Assembly: GCA_035578155.1 (NCBI GenBank)
Contig: JAPWDM010000003.1
Span: 25,176,416 to 25,240,415, forward strand
Source of the DNA: Brachynemurus nebulosus
Taxonomy: Eukaryota; Arthropoda; Insecta; Neuroptera; Myrmeleontidae
DNA length: 64,000 nt
Reading direction: 5' to 3'
The notes below the pieces were generated by a model. The model was not told where the DNA came from. It worked only from the letters and a program-made list of their open reading frames with translations, and ran no database searches. Below are positions 21,804 to 34,279 of the stretch, one piece after another. How positions within the stretch are numbered: position 1 is the first letter of the stretch; every line of letters begins with the position of its first letter. The translations under genes were made by a program, and so were the position numbers.

Positions 21804-22095
21804 TTTTTTTAGAGTTATATTTACAAAAAAAATACTATATATACAGTAGCTATAATATTTATAAAAATTTATTAAATTTTCTTTGGGATACAAACTGGTG
21901 GCATGCGGTGAAATTTGGATAAGGGTAACAATAAGATTTGAACAAAAAATGAGTTAAAAATTTTAAAAATCCAAATTTACTCGTCTGTCTCTGGAATTGT
22001 TTCAGTAATTTTCTTAATAAAATTTGCTCTTAGAAAATCAACATTAAATGTCTACTACAATTTATAGTAATTGTTAGAGAGTTCAAAGAATTATA
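21804..22095. other. Intergenic, nothing recognised
   Basis: AT-rich; begins with the T-run following the family C end. No feature seen. Confidence 0.4.
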
Positions 22096-22332
22096 GACAT
22101 GAGTGGATTAAGGTGTTAGGAAACATTTTTATAATTTTACAATAGAAGCATTTGAAAGTTGTTATTTACATATATGCTTCTCAATCAATAGCAAATGTTT
22201 ACTATTTAATTTCTACAAAACAATTGAACGTAATGAAACCAAATTTTAGTATGTAGGATATATTTCAAAATTTTACTAAAAATGACTTTTTGAAAAAAAA
22301 AATGTTACGTAACACCTTCGTTCACTCACGTC
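22096..22332. mobile_element. Short MITE with about 35-bp inverted repeats
   Basis: Left end GACATGAGTGGATTAAGGTG, then TTAGGAAACATTTTT. The complement of the right end reads GACGTGAGTGAACGAAGGTG, then TTACGTAACATTTTT. The 237-bp element is non-coding. The target duplication is unclear, so the superfamily is not assigned. Confidence 0.55.
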
Positions 22333-23730
22333 TTCAAATAGAAATACTATTAATATGGACATTGTAGCACAATGGTTGTGGCACAAACAATATGGTTTTC
22401 CACTCAGAAATAGAATACCATGAATCGAATTTTTCCCCACTATGTATACGAAATATGTAACGACAGCGACGTGACAATCATATTACATCCCTGGAGCGAG
22501 GATGCAAGATGCCGATATATGAAAAGCAATGATTCCCTTACTTTTATGACCCCCCGTTCAAAAGACAATATTTGCTTGATTTTTATTGTTCTATTGATCT
22601 ATTGACCAGGCAGTACAATAAATTTTTATAAGCATAAAATCTTACCTTAACATAAGAACTCAGTAACAATCCAAACATGTAAGTTTTACACAAGTCTTGC
22701 GTATCTTATGATAAAGATAAGATAAAGTAAATCATGTTTTTCGTGAAAGATACATCAGTTACTGAATTTCATCATGATATCTTGTCATTATCTATTTCAT
22801 ATTACCCTGTGATGCCTTCCCATTAATTTACCGTGGAGTTCAAGTGAACTCCACTTATAACGATTTTTCAATTATTGCATGGTAAAAACTTAATGCCTTG
22901 AAAATGTTATGACATATTATGCTGATATATTCGACTTCAACTTCGCTAGAAATACTAAAATGTTTGTAAAATATTTTTTTTAAAAATCAATAATGTATAC
23001 AATGCACTCTGGTGAATAACGTAAATATAAAAATTTAAGAAGGCCGTACATAGCCTTTTATGCACGGTCTTTCACACACAAAAAAAAAAACATGGACTCC
23101 TGGATGCTGTATGTAATGACTTTCAGTTACCATCGGCTACCAAAATCGTCTACCACCGAATTTGTGCTCAAGAATATATTATTTTCTCCAAAATACACAT
23201 GTTCTATATGAGTACCTAATGCGATGTAAGGATTTGTGTCATGGTTTCTCAATTTATATAATTTTAAATGTCACTTTAAAGATCAAGGACACTGAATACA
23301 TGAAACAAACTGAACAATATAAAATGCATTAAATCACAAAACAATTATTATGGGTGCAAGCCAAAAAGAACTTTTTTACCTACATCTACATTTATCTTTG
23401 TCTATCAACTAAATATACGTTTATTCACTCGCTCCTTTAAAAACGTAATTACTTTTTTTGGTTGGTAACTATGTAAATAATACAATTTGTATTCCCCTCA
23501 CCCCAGTTTCTGGAGGTCTTTTGAGTTCGCGTTCATAATACCTGGCTAAACAAACAGACGCGTTTCTTTTTGAACACCGTTACAGAATTTTCTCCGTAAC
23601 TTTAACAAACTCTACTGTTAACTTTGTAAACAGCATTGTACAATACATGTACGTACAAATACCTAAATAGATGGAATACATTTTGGAAATACATAAACAA
23701 AATATTCCTACTGTGTAATAGAATTGTTCA
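22333..23730. other. Intergenic, nothing recognised
   Basis: No TIR pair, RNA gene or credible coding frame was seen. The 61-residue frame at 22420-22605 has no motif and no supporting promoter or context. Confidence 0.45.
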
Positions 23731-23732
23731 TA

Positions 23733-24254
23733 CCGTAAAACCGTCTAGACCCGGCCACTTTTTTACATTTTTTTGGTTAATTTTATGTTTATACATGTTT
23801 CCGCCATAGATATTACCAATAAAAGTATAACCATTAGAAAGAGTGTATATTATTTGTTATATCCCTGACCCATTTGTTTCATTATAAGTAAAATTAAAAA
23901 AAAAAAAAAAGAAAAAATTAGTAAGTGTCCGGGTCTATACCCTAAATCGTTCTTGGCCCGGACACTTACTTAAATAATGTAATAACATGCAAACTAATCT
24001 CTCCCGTCGGGGTTAGGACAGTGTTTTATATCGTCTGATGTCATTGAATCTGTCAAAGGCTTCAAATCATTTTGTGGGAAGGGGCAGGGGCCAATGCGTA
24101 GCATGCCTCTCTATGAAGTAAACATGCGATATGACATCAGAAGGAGGCATAAACCGCGTAATTCTGGCAGGAATATAATGTATGGATAATGGAAGTTACA
24201 GCCAGTGCGAATCGCGGCCATAGTGTAATAAACTGATGTGTCCGGATCTAAGCT

Positions 24255-24331
<77 letters not shown>

Positions 24332-24698
24332 CATGTATTTTTTGTATATACATCGAATATAACTTCAAACATCATTAAATGATGCGCGATAAAATTCTGA
24401 ACACATAGATATCAAAATTAAAACAATATGACAATTATGACGAAAGTTACATGTCTAAGTTAGACATACATTTTATTTCTTTGAAAAACTGGAGGATAGT
24501 AATTCTGTAAAATGAGATAGTAAAAACTGAAATCCGTAGTTTTTATTGGTATAGCTGTTTAGAGGATGTTTTTCTCTCTCTAATGACATCAAAAACAAAT
24601 GTTTATTGTTGCAGGTTAATGTAGAAATTATTTACTTTGAAGATTGGTGCAAAGTGTCCGGGCCTAGACCCCCTGTCCGGGTCTAGACGGTTTTACGG
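23733..24698. mobile_element. TA-flanked word-reiterating element P1 (pogo-like architecture)
   Basis: Terminal inverted repeats CCGTAAAACCGTCTAGACCC are perfect over 22 bp and flanked by TA on both sides (23731-23732, 24699-24700). The terminal word (GTCCGGGTCTAGAC) recurs internally. At about 23924-23970 it forms an imperfect inverted pair, TAAGTGTCCGGGTCTATACC facing GGCCCGGACACTTA; near the right end GTCCGGGCCTAGACC sits beside the terminal copy. A (TA)n tract lies at 24257-24330. Length is 966 bp and there is no transposase. A second copy in reverse orientation is at 31530-32157. Confidence 0.75.
24257..24330. repeat. (TA)n microsatellite inside P1
   Basis: About 74 bp of pure TA. The reversed P1 copy at 31530 lacks it at the equivalent place, so it expanded after the copies diverged or was lost there. 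Confidence 0.95.
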
Positions 24699-24700
24699 TA

Positions 24701-25023
24701 TTAAATATATACGTTACATTAGAAATACGTCCTTACGTATACAATTTAATACAGTAATATAAATTTTTAAACATGAAAACCGAAAACATTAACCATACAT
24801 CAAATATGTTAATTTTAACAAGTTTGATGCTTCTTCATTCACTATATATACATATACTGTGCTCGTAAACTATGCTTGTGCTCTTTTTAGTGGAACTCAA
24901 AAGTGAAAAGTTAAAAGATTTTGAAATAGTTGTTTAACATTATTTATGATACTATATTATGTGTACTTAAAACATGGGATCGTTGCTTTCTTACTTTTCA
25001 CAACAAAATCGTAGAAAAAACAC
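24701..25023. other. Intergenic, nothing recognised
   Basis: AT-rich spacer between P1 and family B copy B2. Confidence 0.4.
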
Positions 25024-25897
25024 TAGTCGACTTTCGGCTTTTACACCATCGTCAGGTGAAAAACATAACTAAAATTGTTCTTTTAGGCGAAAACTATTTA
25101 TAATATAAATTGAAGTAAATAATGTATTGGTGGGGGATGTTAGAGACAGAGGCTGATATAATCACATCAAAACAGATGTAAGGGGGACTCCCAAGTTGAC
25201 CAATTTTGATAAAACTAAAATTTTTGTATTATCTGCAAAGGTACTTACAACGAATACTATTTTAAACCGGTTAGGTGTAATATCCATAAAATGACTAGAG
25301 TACGTTGGGGAAAACTAGACACGTGAAACAACGGTGAACGACAATTACAAGAAATAAAGATTAAAATATGCCTTAAAAATTTTTTAAAAATTAAAAAAAA
25401 TGGTATTACTTTTATAACAAATTATTAAGTAATTTAAAAATGTTATTAATGTCACTGTTTATTTATAAAGTAGGAGTTTTGGATTTTTATTATTTATAAA
25501 ATAGAAACTTTGGATTTTTTTGGAAAGAAAAAATATCTTTATAAAGGCTTTCCAGTTTACTATTTAAGGTACTTTTTTTAATATTTAAAAATAAAACACA
25601 AAGGCAATTGGCGGATAAGCATGTGTACGTAGATGCCCTCGTACGAATTGTGTTGGCTTTTTTCTTGCTAACTCCTATCGGCACTAAATTGAAATTTACT
25701 GTGATTCAACCCTTAAAAACTAAAAACCTCTTTTTAAAGCCCCGATCAGCCGGACACTCAACATCAGTTTTGAAACCACGAAAATGACAAGTCGCTTGTA
25801 GACTTTCAATCATATTTCGCTTATAGACATTCAATGCCGAAGATGAAGGGAAAAATTCGACTTCCTTGATGGGGCCCCGCTGCTCACGGCGTTTTTT
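25024..25897 (+). mobile_element. Family B element, copy B2
   Basis: The 3' module (from about 25400) matches B1 and B5 and ends in ATTCGACTTCCTTGATGGGG, CCCCGCTGCTCACGG and CGTTTTTT at 25897. The left hairpin arm has a mismatch (CCTTGA for CCGTGA). The proposed 5' end TAGTCGACTTTCGG at 25024 resembles the B1 start TAGTCGAATTTTC but is less certain; the 5' half otherwise differs from B1 and lacks its tandem repeats. Non-coding. Confidence 0.6.
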
Positions 25898-26983
25898 CTA
25901 TTAATTTTCACATCTTTTTTAGTTAAGATAAATAAAAAAAATTTAATTCATTCCGCGTTTCACTAAAAAAATTAGCAGTTCAATTATGGTAATTTAAAAT
26001 TTTTTTCAATATAGAGTCTAGAAGGTTTATATACTTTAAAAGTTCTAGACGAGACAGTACGGGTAACTTTATCAGTCATCTAAACTATTCATCTGTTATT
26101 CTTTAATTTCTTTAAATAAATAAACTGAGGAATATTATTATTTCATTATTTTAATATTTAACACTTTATGTTACACTTCTCATTCTACAATTTCTAAATG
26201 TATCTACGTTAAGATAAGAAGAAAAACAAAACGGAAAACCTTGAATAATTTTAAATGGATATTCCTGCAGTATATTGTATCGCCATATTAAATAATATCA
26301 TATCTTTAACATCTTCATCACAGTAGGTATAATTACCTAACCCTAGTCAACAAACATTTCCTTAACTTTTCCAAGCTCTCCGTACGTTCATCAATTAGGT
26401 CACACCGAAAAATTTTCATGATAACATTACCAGGTGTTTCAGAATCAATAGTAACGAATAAAACTTTAAAACCAACAAAAATATTATATTCACTTATTAT
26501 TACACGAGAAGTTTGTATTTTGTCGACTTTTGGGTTTGTCTAACGAAAATTTATTGCCTAGCAATTTAACGAGAAGAACTGACAACTAACAAAAACGCGA
26601 CAGCGAAGCTGAAGTTTATTACTATGGTTCTGAAATCAATTAAATTTACCAGTGCTAATTTTTGATTCGTTTTTATTCTGTTTACCTACAATGAAATAAC
26701 CTATAAAATGTTTTGTACCATTTTTTTCGCTGTAAAAATATGTTTTCCCATAGTAAAAGTGAAAAAACTGCAGTATTCTTATGGCACTTGATACACATGA
26801 GTTAAATTGTCCTGGTCTAAAAATGTTTTCTGACAATATATTTAAAAGACCTGATAAATACAAACTATGTAAAAATACATTTGTATGCAAGTAGCTACCC
26901 CTCAAAATTTGTTATTTTTAAAACTTGATTTTTTAATTCAATTATGAAAATATTACCCCCAAACAATTTCTTGCTTTAACAGG
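25898..26983. other. Intergenic, nothing recognised
   Basis: AT-rich, no credible coding frame; the 89-residue frame at 26636-26905 (minus) has no motif. Confidence 0.45.
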
Positions 26984-27036
26984 TTGAATGCGGTAGAGAT
27001 GCCGCACATTTTTAAAACACTTGATAATTCTTAAAG
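26984..27036 (-). mobile_element. Fragment of the P3 element end
   Basis: GAATGCGGTAGAGATGCCGC followed by ACATTTTTAAAACACTTGAT is the reverse complement of the right end of the element at 33329-34277, with a few mismatches. Only about 53 bp remain and they abut family B copy B3, which probably inserted into or replaced the rest. Confidence 0.6.
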
Positions 27037-27398
27037 TTTTGAATTTTTTTGAAAAGAAAAAATGTCCTTCGAATATCCTTCCAGATCACTGTTATAGTTC
27101 TTTTTTAATATTTAACAATAAAACAGAGAGGCTATTGGCGGATAAACATGGGTAGGAATACCTTCCAAACGAATTGTGTCGGTTTTTTTCCTTGTAACTG
27201 TTATCGACATAAAACTGAAATTTTCTGAGATTCAGCCCTTAAAAACTTAAACCCTTTTTTTAAAGCCCCGATCAGTCGAACATTCATCGTCAGTTTTAAA
27301 ACCACTAACATGGCAATTCGCCTGTAGTCTTTCAATCACATTTAGATATCTTGAAAATGCCGAAGATGTAGCGAAAAATTCGACTCACGGCGTTTTTT
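27037..27398 (+). mobile_element. Family B element, copy B3, lacking the hairpin arm
   Basis: A diverged 3' module ending GAAAAATTCGACTCACGGCG and TTTTTT at 27398. About 22 bp, comprising the left hairpin arm, the GGGGCCCC loop and GCTGCT, are missing, while the subterminal inverted repeat and terminal CGTTTTTT remain. The 5' part is absent. Confidence 0.65.
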
Positions 27399-28412
27399 AA
27401 ATTATTAATAGAAATATTAAACACATTGGATTTTAAAAATTCCCGATAACAGTTCCCGATCCAGTTCGTTTGAATTCGTTTTCTTTTTTCCTACAAGATG
27501 TGAATTGTTGCTAGAGGGCCTCTACAGGGCTCACACTCGGGATTAAAAGTCACACTTTAATCCCTTTAATACAAAATTAGACGGAAATTAATGTGAAAAT
27601 TAAACATTCCTTTTAAGACTCTTTCCAATGAAATGTTCTGCAACTGTCATTCTTATATGTATTGAAAAGGAAAAAATATGTGGTAACATTTTAGGATCAA
27701 ATAAAATGCGAAATCTCAAAAATATAGACCAATTTTTTCTTTATTAAAAAAATTCCCAAAATTGTTCTCCGATAGGTACCTTTTTCTTTTGATACAAATA
27801 GGCTCTCGGGAATTTTCTGGGAGCGCAGTTTTGCTCCAATACTGAATTATCATCAAATATATATTTGTTTACGACATCTAATATTTCTGAAAGTCTAGAA
27901 ATAAATCTTTATCGATAGATATCTACAAGCCACCTATTTTTATTTTTTTGGCGTTGGTGCATTTCTTCTGGGCCATTCTGCACATAAATATTGTAAATAT
28001 TGCACTCGACTCTACGCTAACTTATATCTAAGTACTTATAAAACTAATTTCATATTCGAAATTATATCAGTACGAAAAGTTTTGTAATTATAAACAGTTT
28101 TAATACTATAGACGCGCGTAGACTGATAAAAGTATACAAATTACCGCTAATAATAATACTACACACAAAATATATACACCAGTGAGTACCAACACTTATT
28201 ACATTCCTGTGGATTACCCATAGGGATATAAATAAAATATTTGATAAAATTTTCCACAGCGGTAATTAGCGGGTGTTGGTTACATTTTCATATATTATTG
28301 AAATTTTCCATTGTATCTTATTAATTTTCACAGTTCATGGAATTTTCATATTTTCATTATATGGGTTATCGAAATTTGAGAAAGTTTTGAGGTAAGTTTA
28401 AATCTATTTTAC
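27399..28412. other. Intergenic, nothing recognised
   Basis: No coding or repeat structure that I can support was seen. Confidence 0.4.
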
Positions 28413-28413
28413 T

Positions 28414-28897
28414 GGGTGTCCCGGCCGGATGTATACATACGATTTACATGTTAATTTTTAACATTGGATTCCCATAAGGAAAAAGTTATGTCACAAGAGT
28501 GCTTTGGATAAACATATTTATATTTTTGGTAATTTTCTTTTATAAAAGAATTTTCTCCACCAAATTGTCTGCACTATTTCTTCAGCAGAATACTTTTTTG
28601 GTAATTTTATTATTTTAATATTTATTTTCAAGAAAATAAATTAAATGCCCATTTGAATTTACAGCGGATGACACAATTATTTATTATGTAAAAATGTGAA
28701 TTGCTTGAAAATTGCGATATTCATTTCTTTGTTTTACTGCATTATTATTTTTAAAGCTATAGTAACAGTAGTTATAATATTAAATTAGTATTCTTAGTTT
28801 GTTCAAAGCACTCTTGTGACATAACTTTTTCCTTATGGGAATCCAATGTTAAAAATTAACACGTAAATCGTATGTATACATCCAAATGGGACACTGG
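28414..28897. mobile_element. MITE with about 95-bp inverted repeats
   Basis: The arm containing GATGTATACATACGATTTAC, TTAATTTTTAACATTGGATT and GTTATGTCACAAGAGTGCTT occurs at about 28414-28510 and inverted at 28805-28897 with few mismatches. The outermost bases (CTGGGTGTCCC versus CCAGTGTCCC) are less alike. The spacer is AT-rich. A TA-like flank is possible but not clear. Confidence 0.7.
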
Positions 28898-28951
28898 TAT
28901 ATTATAACATGCGAGAAACTGGATGCTTTCGAATGCAAAATGAGTAGGGTA

Positions 28952-30188
28952 GGGTGATATAAGGCTGTGCACACTCGTTTTCTAGAAACAGCAACAAAGT
29001 TCACAACTAATTTCAAGCGTGTTCCTTAAAAAATATTGGTTTACAACGTTATCCGATATTCTAGAAATAATTGAAATTTTTACCACAATTTGATAACATT
29101 TTTTTCATATTTGAGCGTCTTGCTACGTTCTATTTCGAAGTTAATCAAGCGTTAAAAATATTTCTGTGGCTAGTGAAGTTAGTCATGAACAAGCCCCGAC
29201 TGCTTTAATTCGCATCAGTACGGATGGATACTCTCCATGGGATAATTTAGTTAATGATAGGCAATTGTGTAATACCGTACGTTATTATCCCTTTTTTTTA
29301 ACAGTCTCAAGGAATTCTGTATACCAATTTTCGCACAACACAAATTCATAAAACACAAATTTCAATAACCCTCAGTTACTGCTCGATATGTAATTTGTTT
29401 ATATGACATCAATGGGAGTGGCTCGAGGATATTTTTGAGGTAATTTTGTAAAAAGTGAGTGAAAGTTTCATTTACAGATCTACGTTCAAAAAAAAAAAAA
29501 AAAAAAAAAAAAAATTAGATAACCTAAATAGCGGAACATCAAATGTGTAACTTTTTACGATGATTGTTTTTAAAGATTACTTTTTGTTATCGTAATCTTT
29601 TAGTCGTAAATATCTCGCAAACGATGAATCATAACAAAATTTTTGAAAGCTTAAGCAAAACAATTTCTATATGTGCTAAATATATTGCAATTGTTATCGA
29701 AAATTATCGGTAACGAATAACTTTTCAATAATTTGTATCCTAAAGAACGATTAACAATTTTCAAGGAATATATTTAAATATTTTTCATAAATAGTTTCCG
29801 ATAATAAAAATTGTATCTTAGTAGGTGTAATATGTTTGCAATACCTACAACTTAATTTGGTTAAGCTTTCAAATTTTTTTTTTTTACTTTGACACACCAT
29901 TTACGAAATATTTATGATCAAGATCTATAATAACGAAAAACAGCGAGAAATGATGGCAAGAGAAATTCACCTTTTGTTTGGATGCTGGATTGTTTAAATG
30001 TGAATTACGTTAAGTTCAAAAATTACCACAAATTTTTGATAAACTGTTTTACCGGAGTCAGTACTCACTCTTATACGACCGATTGTGTAACTCAGTTTGC
30101 ATTGGCTTTTACAATAAAAATCTTTTATCATAGCGTTGACTATTAATGTGACTAAATGTTAAGTGCGCAGCCTTACACGATTCCACCC
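28952..30188. mobile_element. TA-flanked element P2 (terminal word TAAGGCTGCGCAC)
   Basis: Left end GGGTGATATAAGGCTGTGCA. The complement of the right end is GGGTGGAATCGTGTAAGGCT then GCGCAC. TA flanks both ends (28950-28951, 30189-30190). GTGTAA words recur internally near 29267, 29548 and 30085, though less convincingly than in the other elements. A 27-bp poly-A run lies at 29488-29514. Length is 1237 bp, with no complete coding frame; the 61-residue frame at 29166-29351 is unrecognised. Confidence 0.55.
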
Positions 30189-30190
30189 TA

Positions 30191-31084
30191 AGGGCTAAGA
30201 ATTAAAATCATAATATTAGTTTAAATAGCAATGTAAAAAAAGTATGAGTTGGGAGTAGCCACGATAAATTCACTATTACAATTTATTAAGATGATTTCTC
30301 AAGTTAATAGTATAGCAGAAAGTTTTTATTGTGAAAGATTATTGTAATAGCACCTATTTATCAGCGTCAAGAGTAAAAATAAAAAAAAATTATTCTCTAG
30401 CGACACAAAAAATGGTTAATTTACCTTGAAAAGTTATTTTTTTAATGGATCATTTCGTAACTTTCCACCAAAAGGGCAAAGAGAAAGTTAATTTATTTTT
30501 GTAAGTGGACGTGTGTATAATATAAAAATTTAAGGAATATTACGAATATAGCACAAATATAAACTGTAACGAAAGGTCTAATATCGATGATTGTGGTTAC
30601 TCAAGCATTTATAAAAAATTTACTCAACACTCTAAAAATGGCATACAGAACTATGGCATGAAAAACCTGTTTTTGTGTGGTTTTTTGGAGCGATTTTTTT
30701 TTTTTTTTTTTTTTTTTTTTGGACTGGCCTTTTTATATAGAACTTTTGTAACTTTACTGATCTGGTATAGAATTGCTATTATCTTACTACCTTTGGAACA
30801 AAATCGCTGTAACCTTACTACCTTGATACAGAACTACGATAACATTACTACTTTTGCTATATAGAACCAAATATATAATTATATCATCAGTTTTAAGAAA
30901 TATTTTACTGTAAATACAATGGTAATAGTTTAATTGGTAAAATTAGATATACTTTTCAGAATATAGTAACAAAATCTATACATATAATAAGACGGTAACG
31001 AGACCGTTTCTGTACATGAAATATTTTTTTAGACTGTACTGCTACTGTAAATAGTTATTGACGTAAATACCAAAATAGCTATTT
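30191..31084. other. Intergenic with a 27-bp poly-T run
   Basis: AT-rich sequence with T-run 30694-30720. A loosely repeated ACTTTACTGATCTGG/CCTTACTACC/CATTACTACT motif occurs at 30740-30860. Nothing else recognised. Confidence 0.4.
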
Positions 31085-31527
31085 TTAAAATTTTTGTCTG
31101 TCTGTTCACGCATCACGCAAAAACTACTGGACGGATTATGATCTGGGTCAACATCCAAGATAGTTTTTACTCCGGGAAAATGTCTCATTCCCACGGGAAA
31201 GTAGAAAACTCATTTTGAGCACGTGCACACATTACGCAAAAATTATTGAAAGGATTTTGGTGAAATTTGGTATGGTGATAACTTATTACCTGGGTCAACA
31301 TCCAAGATACTTACTCCGGAAAAATGTCTCATTCCCACGGGAAAATAGAAAACTGGAGTATGTGCACATTACGCAAAAACTATTTAACGCATTCTAATGA
31401 AATTTCGTATGGTGATAAATTATTACCTGTGTCAACATCTAAGATACTTTTTACTTCGAGAAAATGTTCCATTTCCACAGAAACATAGAAAAACCATTTT
31501 GACCATATGCACGCATTACGCAAAAAC
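31085..31527 (+). repeat. About 140-bp tandem repeats of an interspersed repeat
   Basis: Units beginning CACGCATYACGCAAAAACTA and containing GGGTCAACATCCAAGATA and AAATGTCTCATTCCCACGGG recur about three times with a period of about 140 bp. Similar tandem units with ACGCAAAAACT are common inside Helitron-like repeats of insects. The array is interrupted at ACGCAAAAACTA by the reversed P1 copy. Beyond it, AATGCGAACGACGTCCGTGG resembles the far end of the same repeat class. Confidence 0.7.
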
Positions 31528-31529
31528 TA

Positions 31530-32157
31530 CCGTAAAATCGTCTAGACCCGGACACTTTGCACCAATCTTCAAAGTAAATAATTTCTACATTCACTTGTAA
31601 CAATAAACATTTGTTCTTGACGTCATTAGAGAGAAAAAAACATCCTCTAAACCGCTATACCAATAAAAACTACGGATTTCAACTTTTACTATCTCATTTT
31701 ACAGGATTACTATCCTCCAGTTTTTCAAAGAAATAAAATGTGTGTCTAACTTCAGCGTGTAATTTCTGTCATAATTGTCATTTCGTATGTATACTTCATA
31801 GAGAGGCATGCTATGCATTGCCCCCTTTCCCTTCCCACAAAATATTTTGAAGTTTTTGACAGGTTCAAAGACATCAGACGATACAAAACACTGTTCTAAC
31901 CCCGACGGGAGAGGTTAGTTTGCATGTTATTAGATTATTTAAGTAAGTGTCCGGGTCAAGACTGATTTAGGGTGTAGAGCCGAACACTTACTAATTATTT
32001 TTTATTTTTTTATTTTTACTTAAAATGAAACAAATAGGTCAGGGATATAAGAAATAATATACACTCTTTCTAACAGTAACACCTTTATCGGTGATATCTA
32101 TGAAGGAAACATGTATAAACACACAATTAACCAAAAAATGTAAAAAAGTGTCCGGGT
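31530..32157. mobile_element. Reversed, truncated copy of P1
   Basis: It reads as the reverse complement of 23733-24698, starting CCGTAAAATCGTCTAGACCC after a TA. It lacks the (TA)n and some flanking sequence. The right terminal repeat stops at GTGTCCGGGT, missing about 16 bp of the expected end. The internal palindromic word pair is conserved at about 31936-31994. It sits inside the 31085 tandem-repeat element. Confidence 0.75.
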
Positions 32158-33326
32158 AAAAATGCGAACGACGTCCGTGGGTACAGCTTGTTTGGATATA
32201 ATTTAAACAATTTACATATTTTCACATAAATATTGTAATATGTATATATTTGTAAAATTGTAATTCTAGATTTTTGATTTCAGTAGATAAACCAATATCA
32301 TTTTTAAAAGGTGACATTCAAATTTTTGATTTTGCAAAATCAGTCAGCGGCGCGGAGCCCTTAGAAGCTCGAACTTGCCCCACTATCAGGGTATTGCAGG
32401 ATAATCCAAACGTATATATTGCGTTCTCTTTTAATTTTTAATTTTTAAAAAATACATTTTATAAAAATATAGAAATAAACAAACATAATGTTAATTAAAA
32501 AAAATGTAAAAAAGAGCATTTAAGTTCTAAAAGTATAAATGAGAAAAAATAAAAAATAAAAGTCACAACAAAAGAACCAACCTAACGTAAAAAATTGCAT
32601 GACATTTTTATATTATTAATGCATTTTATAAATCATTATGCATTCTATTATTATGCAGATAAACTACCTACATATACATACCTAATGCACCACCTACACA
32701 GGTAACATTATGTTACTCGTCTATTTTACCTCCACCTCTCACGCGTACAAATACATATGTACCAACGTAAGACTTCGTACCTACGTTAAACTAGTTTTAA
32801 TTTATTTGAAACAATCTCAAATAGGTAATAAGGGAAGAAAAAAAAAGAAGGTAGTAAAAGTGTTGATAATTATAAAGTAAATTGTCAGAATATGCTCCGT
32901 GACAGTGGTTCTCAAACTGTACAAGTTAAATTGATTCCATTACTAATAGTCTCCAGAAAATACTTTGAATTTATGGGCATCGCACCTGTAAATAACCAGT
33001 TATAAACCTTAAACTATTAACCGTTAGCGGTCGTGCTTGTGTAACAATTCAACCAGGCATTGATGTATGACACCGAGGAGTTTCGGTGTTTACGTTCAAT
33101 AATCCAAATCATACACCAAGCGGTAATGAAAATGTTCTGAATTTATGCAGGGCGTCAGTAGCGTGTAAATTTCGGACAAGATTGCAATATCAGAGCACGT
33201 TTTTCTCCTGAAATTCACATGTGTTTAAAACACATATTTTTTCATTTGGCTTTAACCGTTTTGAACCGTTTCTTTATTTGGCTTTAAAAATAAAGAAAAT
33301 GAAAGGTTTGCAAACAATATAAATAA
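32158..33326. other. Intergenic, nothing recognised
   Basis: The first 40 bp are probably the tail of the repeat at 31085. A small GC-rich patch at 32343-32400 (GCGGCGCGGAGCCC) is unexplained. No coding frame supported. Confidence 0.4.
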
Positions 33327-33328
33327 TA

Positions 33329-34277
33329 GGGTAAATGCGGGAGAGATGCCGCGTCGGGAGAGATGCTGCAGTAGCCATAGTTCGTCCGTTGATTGATAGA
33401 TAGCGCTATTAATGGATAATATCTTTAAAATAAGTTACTTATTTAAGCTGTATATGGTAACATTTATGATTAGTCCATCAGTTTAGTAATTATCGAACTT
33501 TTTATTATTGAAAAGTAAGTTTTTTAACATAATATTTTCTCAAGCATTTAATTCATTAGAATTTAAGAATGTATATTTCATTGTTTTAATGAAAATGAGT
33601 TTTGTTATTAATTTAGGTATATTTTAAAAGTACTGTATAAAATTTTAGGTTAGAATTCCGCACTATGCTTGCTATAGCAACATGCGGGATCTATCTCAAC
33701 AAAAAGGAGAAATGCCGCATTTAAAGTTGGTATAGATGCCGCGTAGTATTACATGATAAAAACGTAGACTTATACCTTAATTATGCATTTTTTATTATTT
33801 TTTTTTTTGGACTGTAACTTACGCCACGTAAATATAAAAGATCCATTAATGGATCAGGAAGACTCCTCATATTAGCGAAGATAACGAAAATAATGATGAT
33901 TGCCTGTGTATTGAATATTTTGAAAAGTACTTAGAAACAAAAAGAAAGTTGACTGGTTAAGATGTATAAAGTGCCAAAAATGGTTACGTATGGCATGCAT
34001 CATGTTTGGAGATATGTGTAAAATGCAAAATTTTTAATATGAACTATGCGGCGTCCCTCTTTCTTTGATGCGGCATCTCTCCCATAGGTGTGGGAGAGAC
34101 GCCGCTTAGCAGGCTCTACAAAAATGTTAATTATGAATCCTTTATGACTCAAAATTTAAAATTATTTATAAATAATTTTAAAGAATAAATGTGTACCAAA
34201 TTTCAAATCAATTAAATGCATACTTCAAGAATTATCAAGTGTTTTCAAAATGTGCGGCATCTCTCCCGCATTCACCC
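33329..34277 (+). mobile_element. TA-flanked pogo/Tigger-like element P3, decayed
   Basis: Left end GGGTAAATGCGGGAGAGATG then CCGC, inverted at the right as GCGGCATCTCTCCCGCATTC then ACCC. TA flanks both ends (33327-33328, 34278-34279). The word GGGAGAGATGCCGC recurs internally in both orientations: near 33355, 33705, 33735, 34047, 34069 and 34090. It carries the remnant of a transposase C-terminus with a zinc-knuckle-like cysteine pattern (33901-34038), which links this class to pogo/Tigger DDE transposons. Length 949 bp. Confidence 0.75.
33901..34038 (+). pseudogene. Decayed pogo/Tigger-like transposase C-terminus
   Basis: A frame reading CLCIEYFEKYLETKRKL stops at 33958-33960. An overlapping frame from 33954 continues WLRCIKCQKWLRMACIMF and ends at a stop near 34036. 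The Cys-x-Cys, Trp-x2-Cys-x2-Cys-x2-Trp and later Cys pattern resembles the C-terminal zinc finger of many insect pogo/Tigger-like transposases (C-x2-C, W-x2-C-x2-C-x2-W-x-H-x2-C). One frameshift separates the halves, and His and Cys positions are already lost. No catalytic domain remains. The similarity is judged from memory of the family. Confidence 0.45.
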
Positions 34278-34279
34278 TA

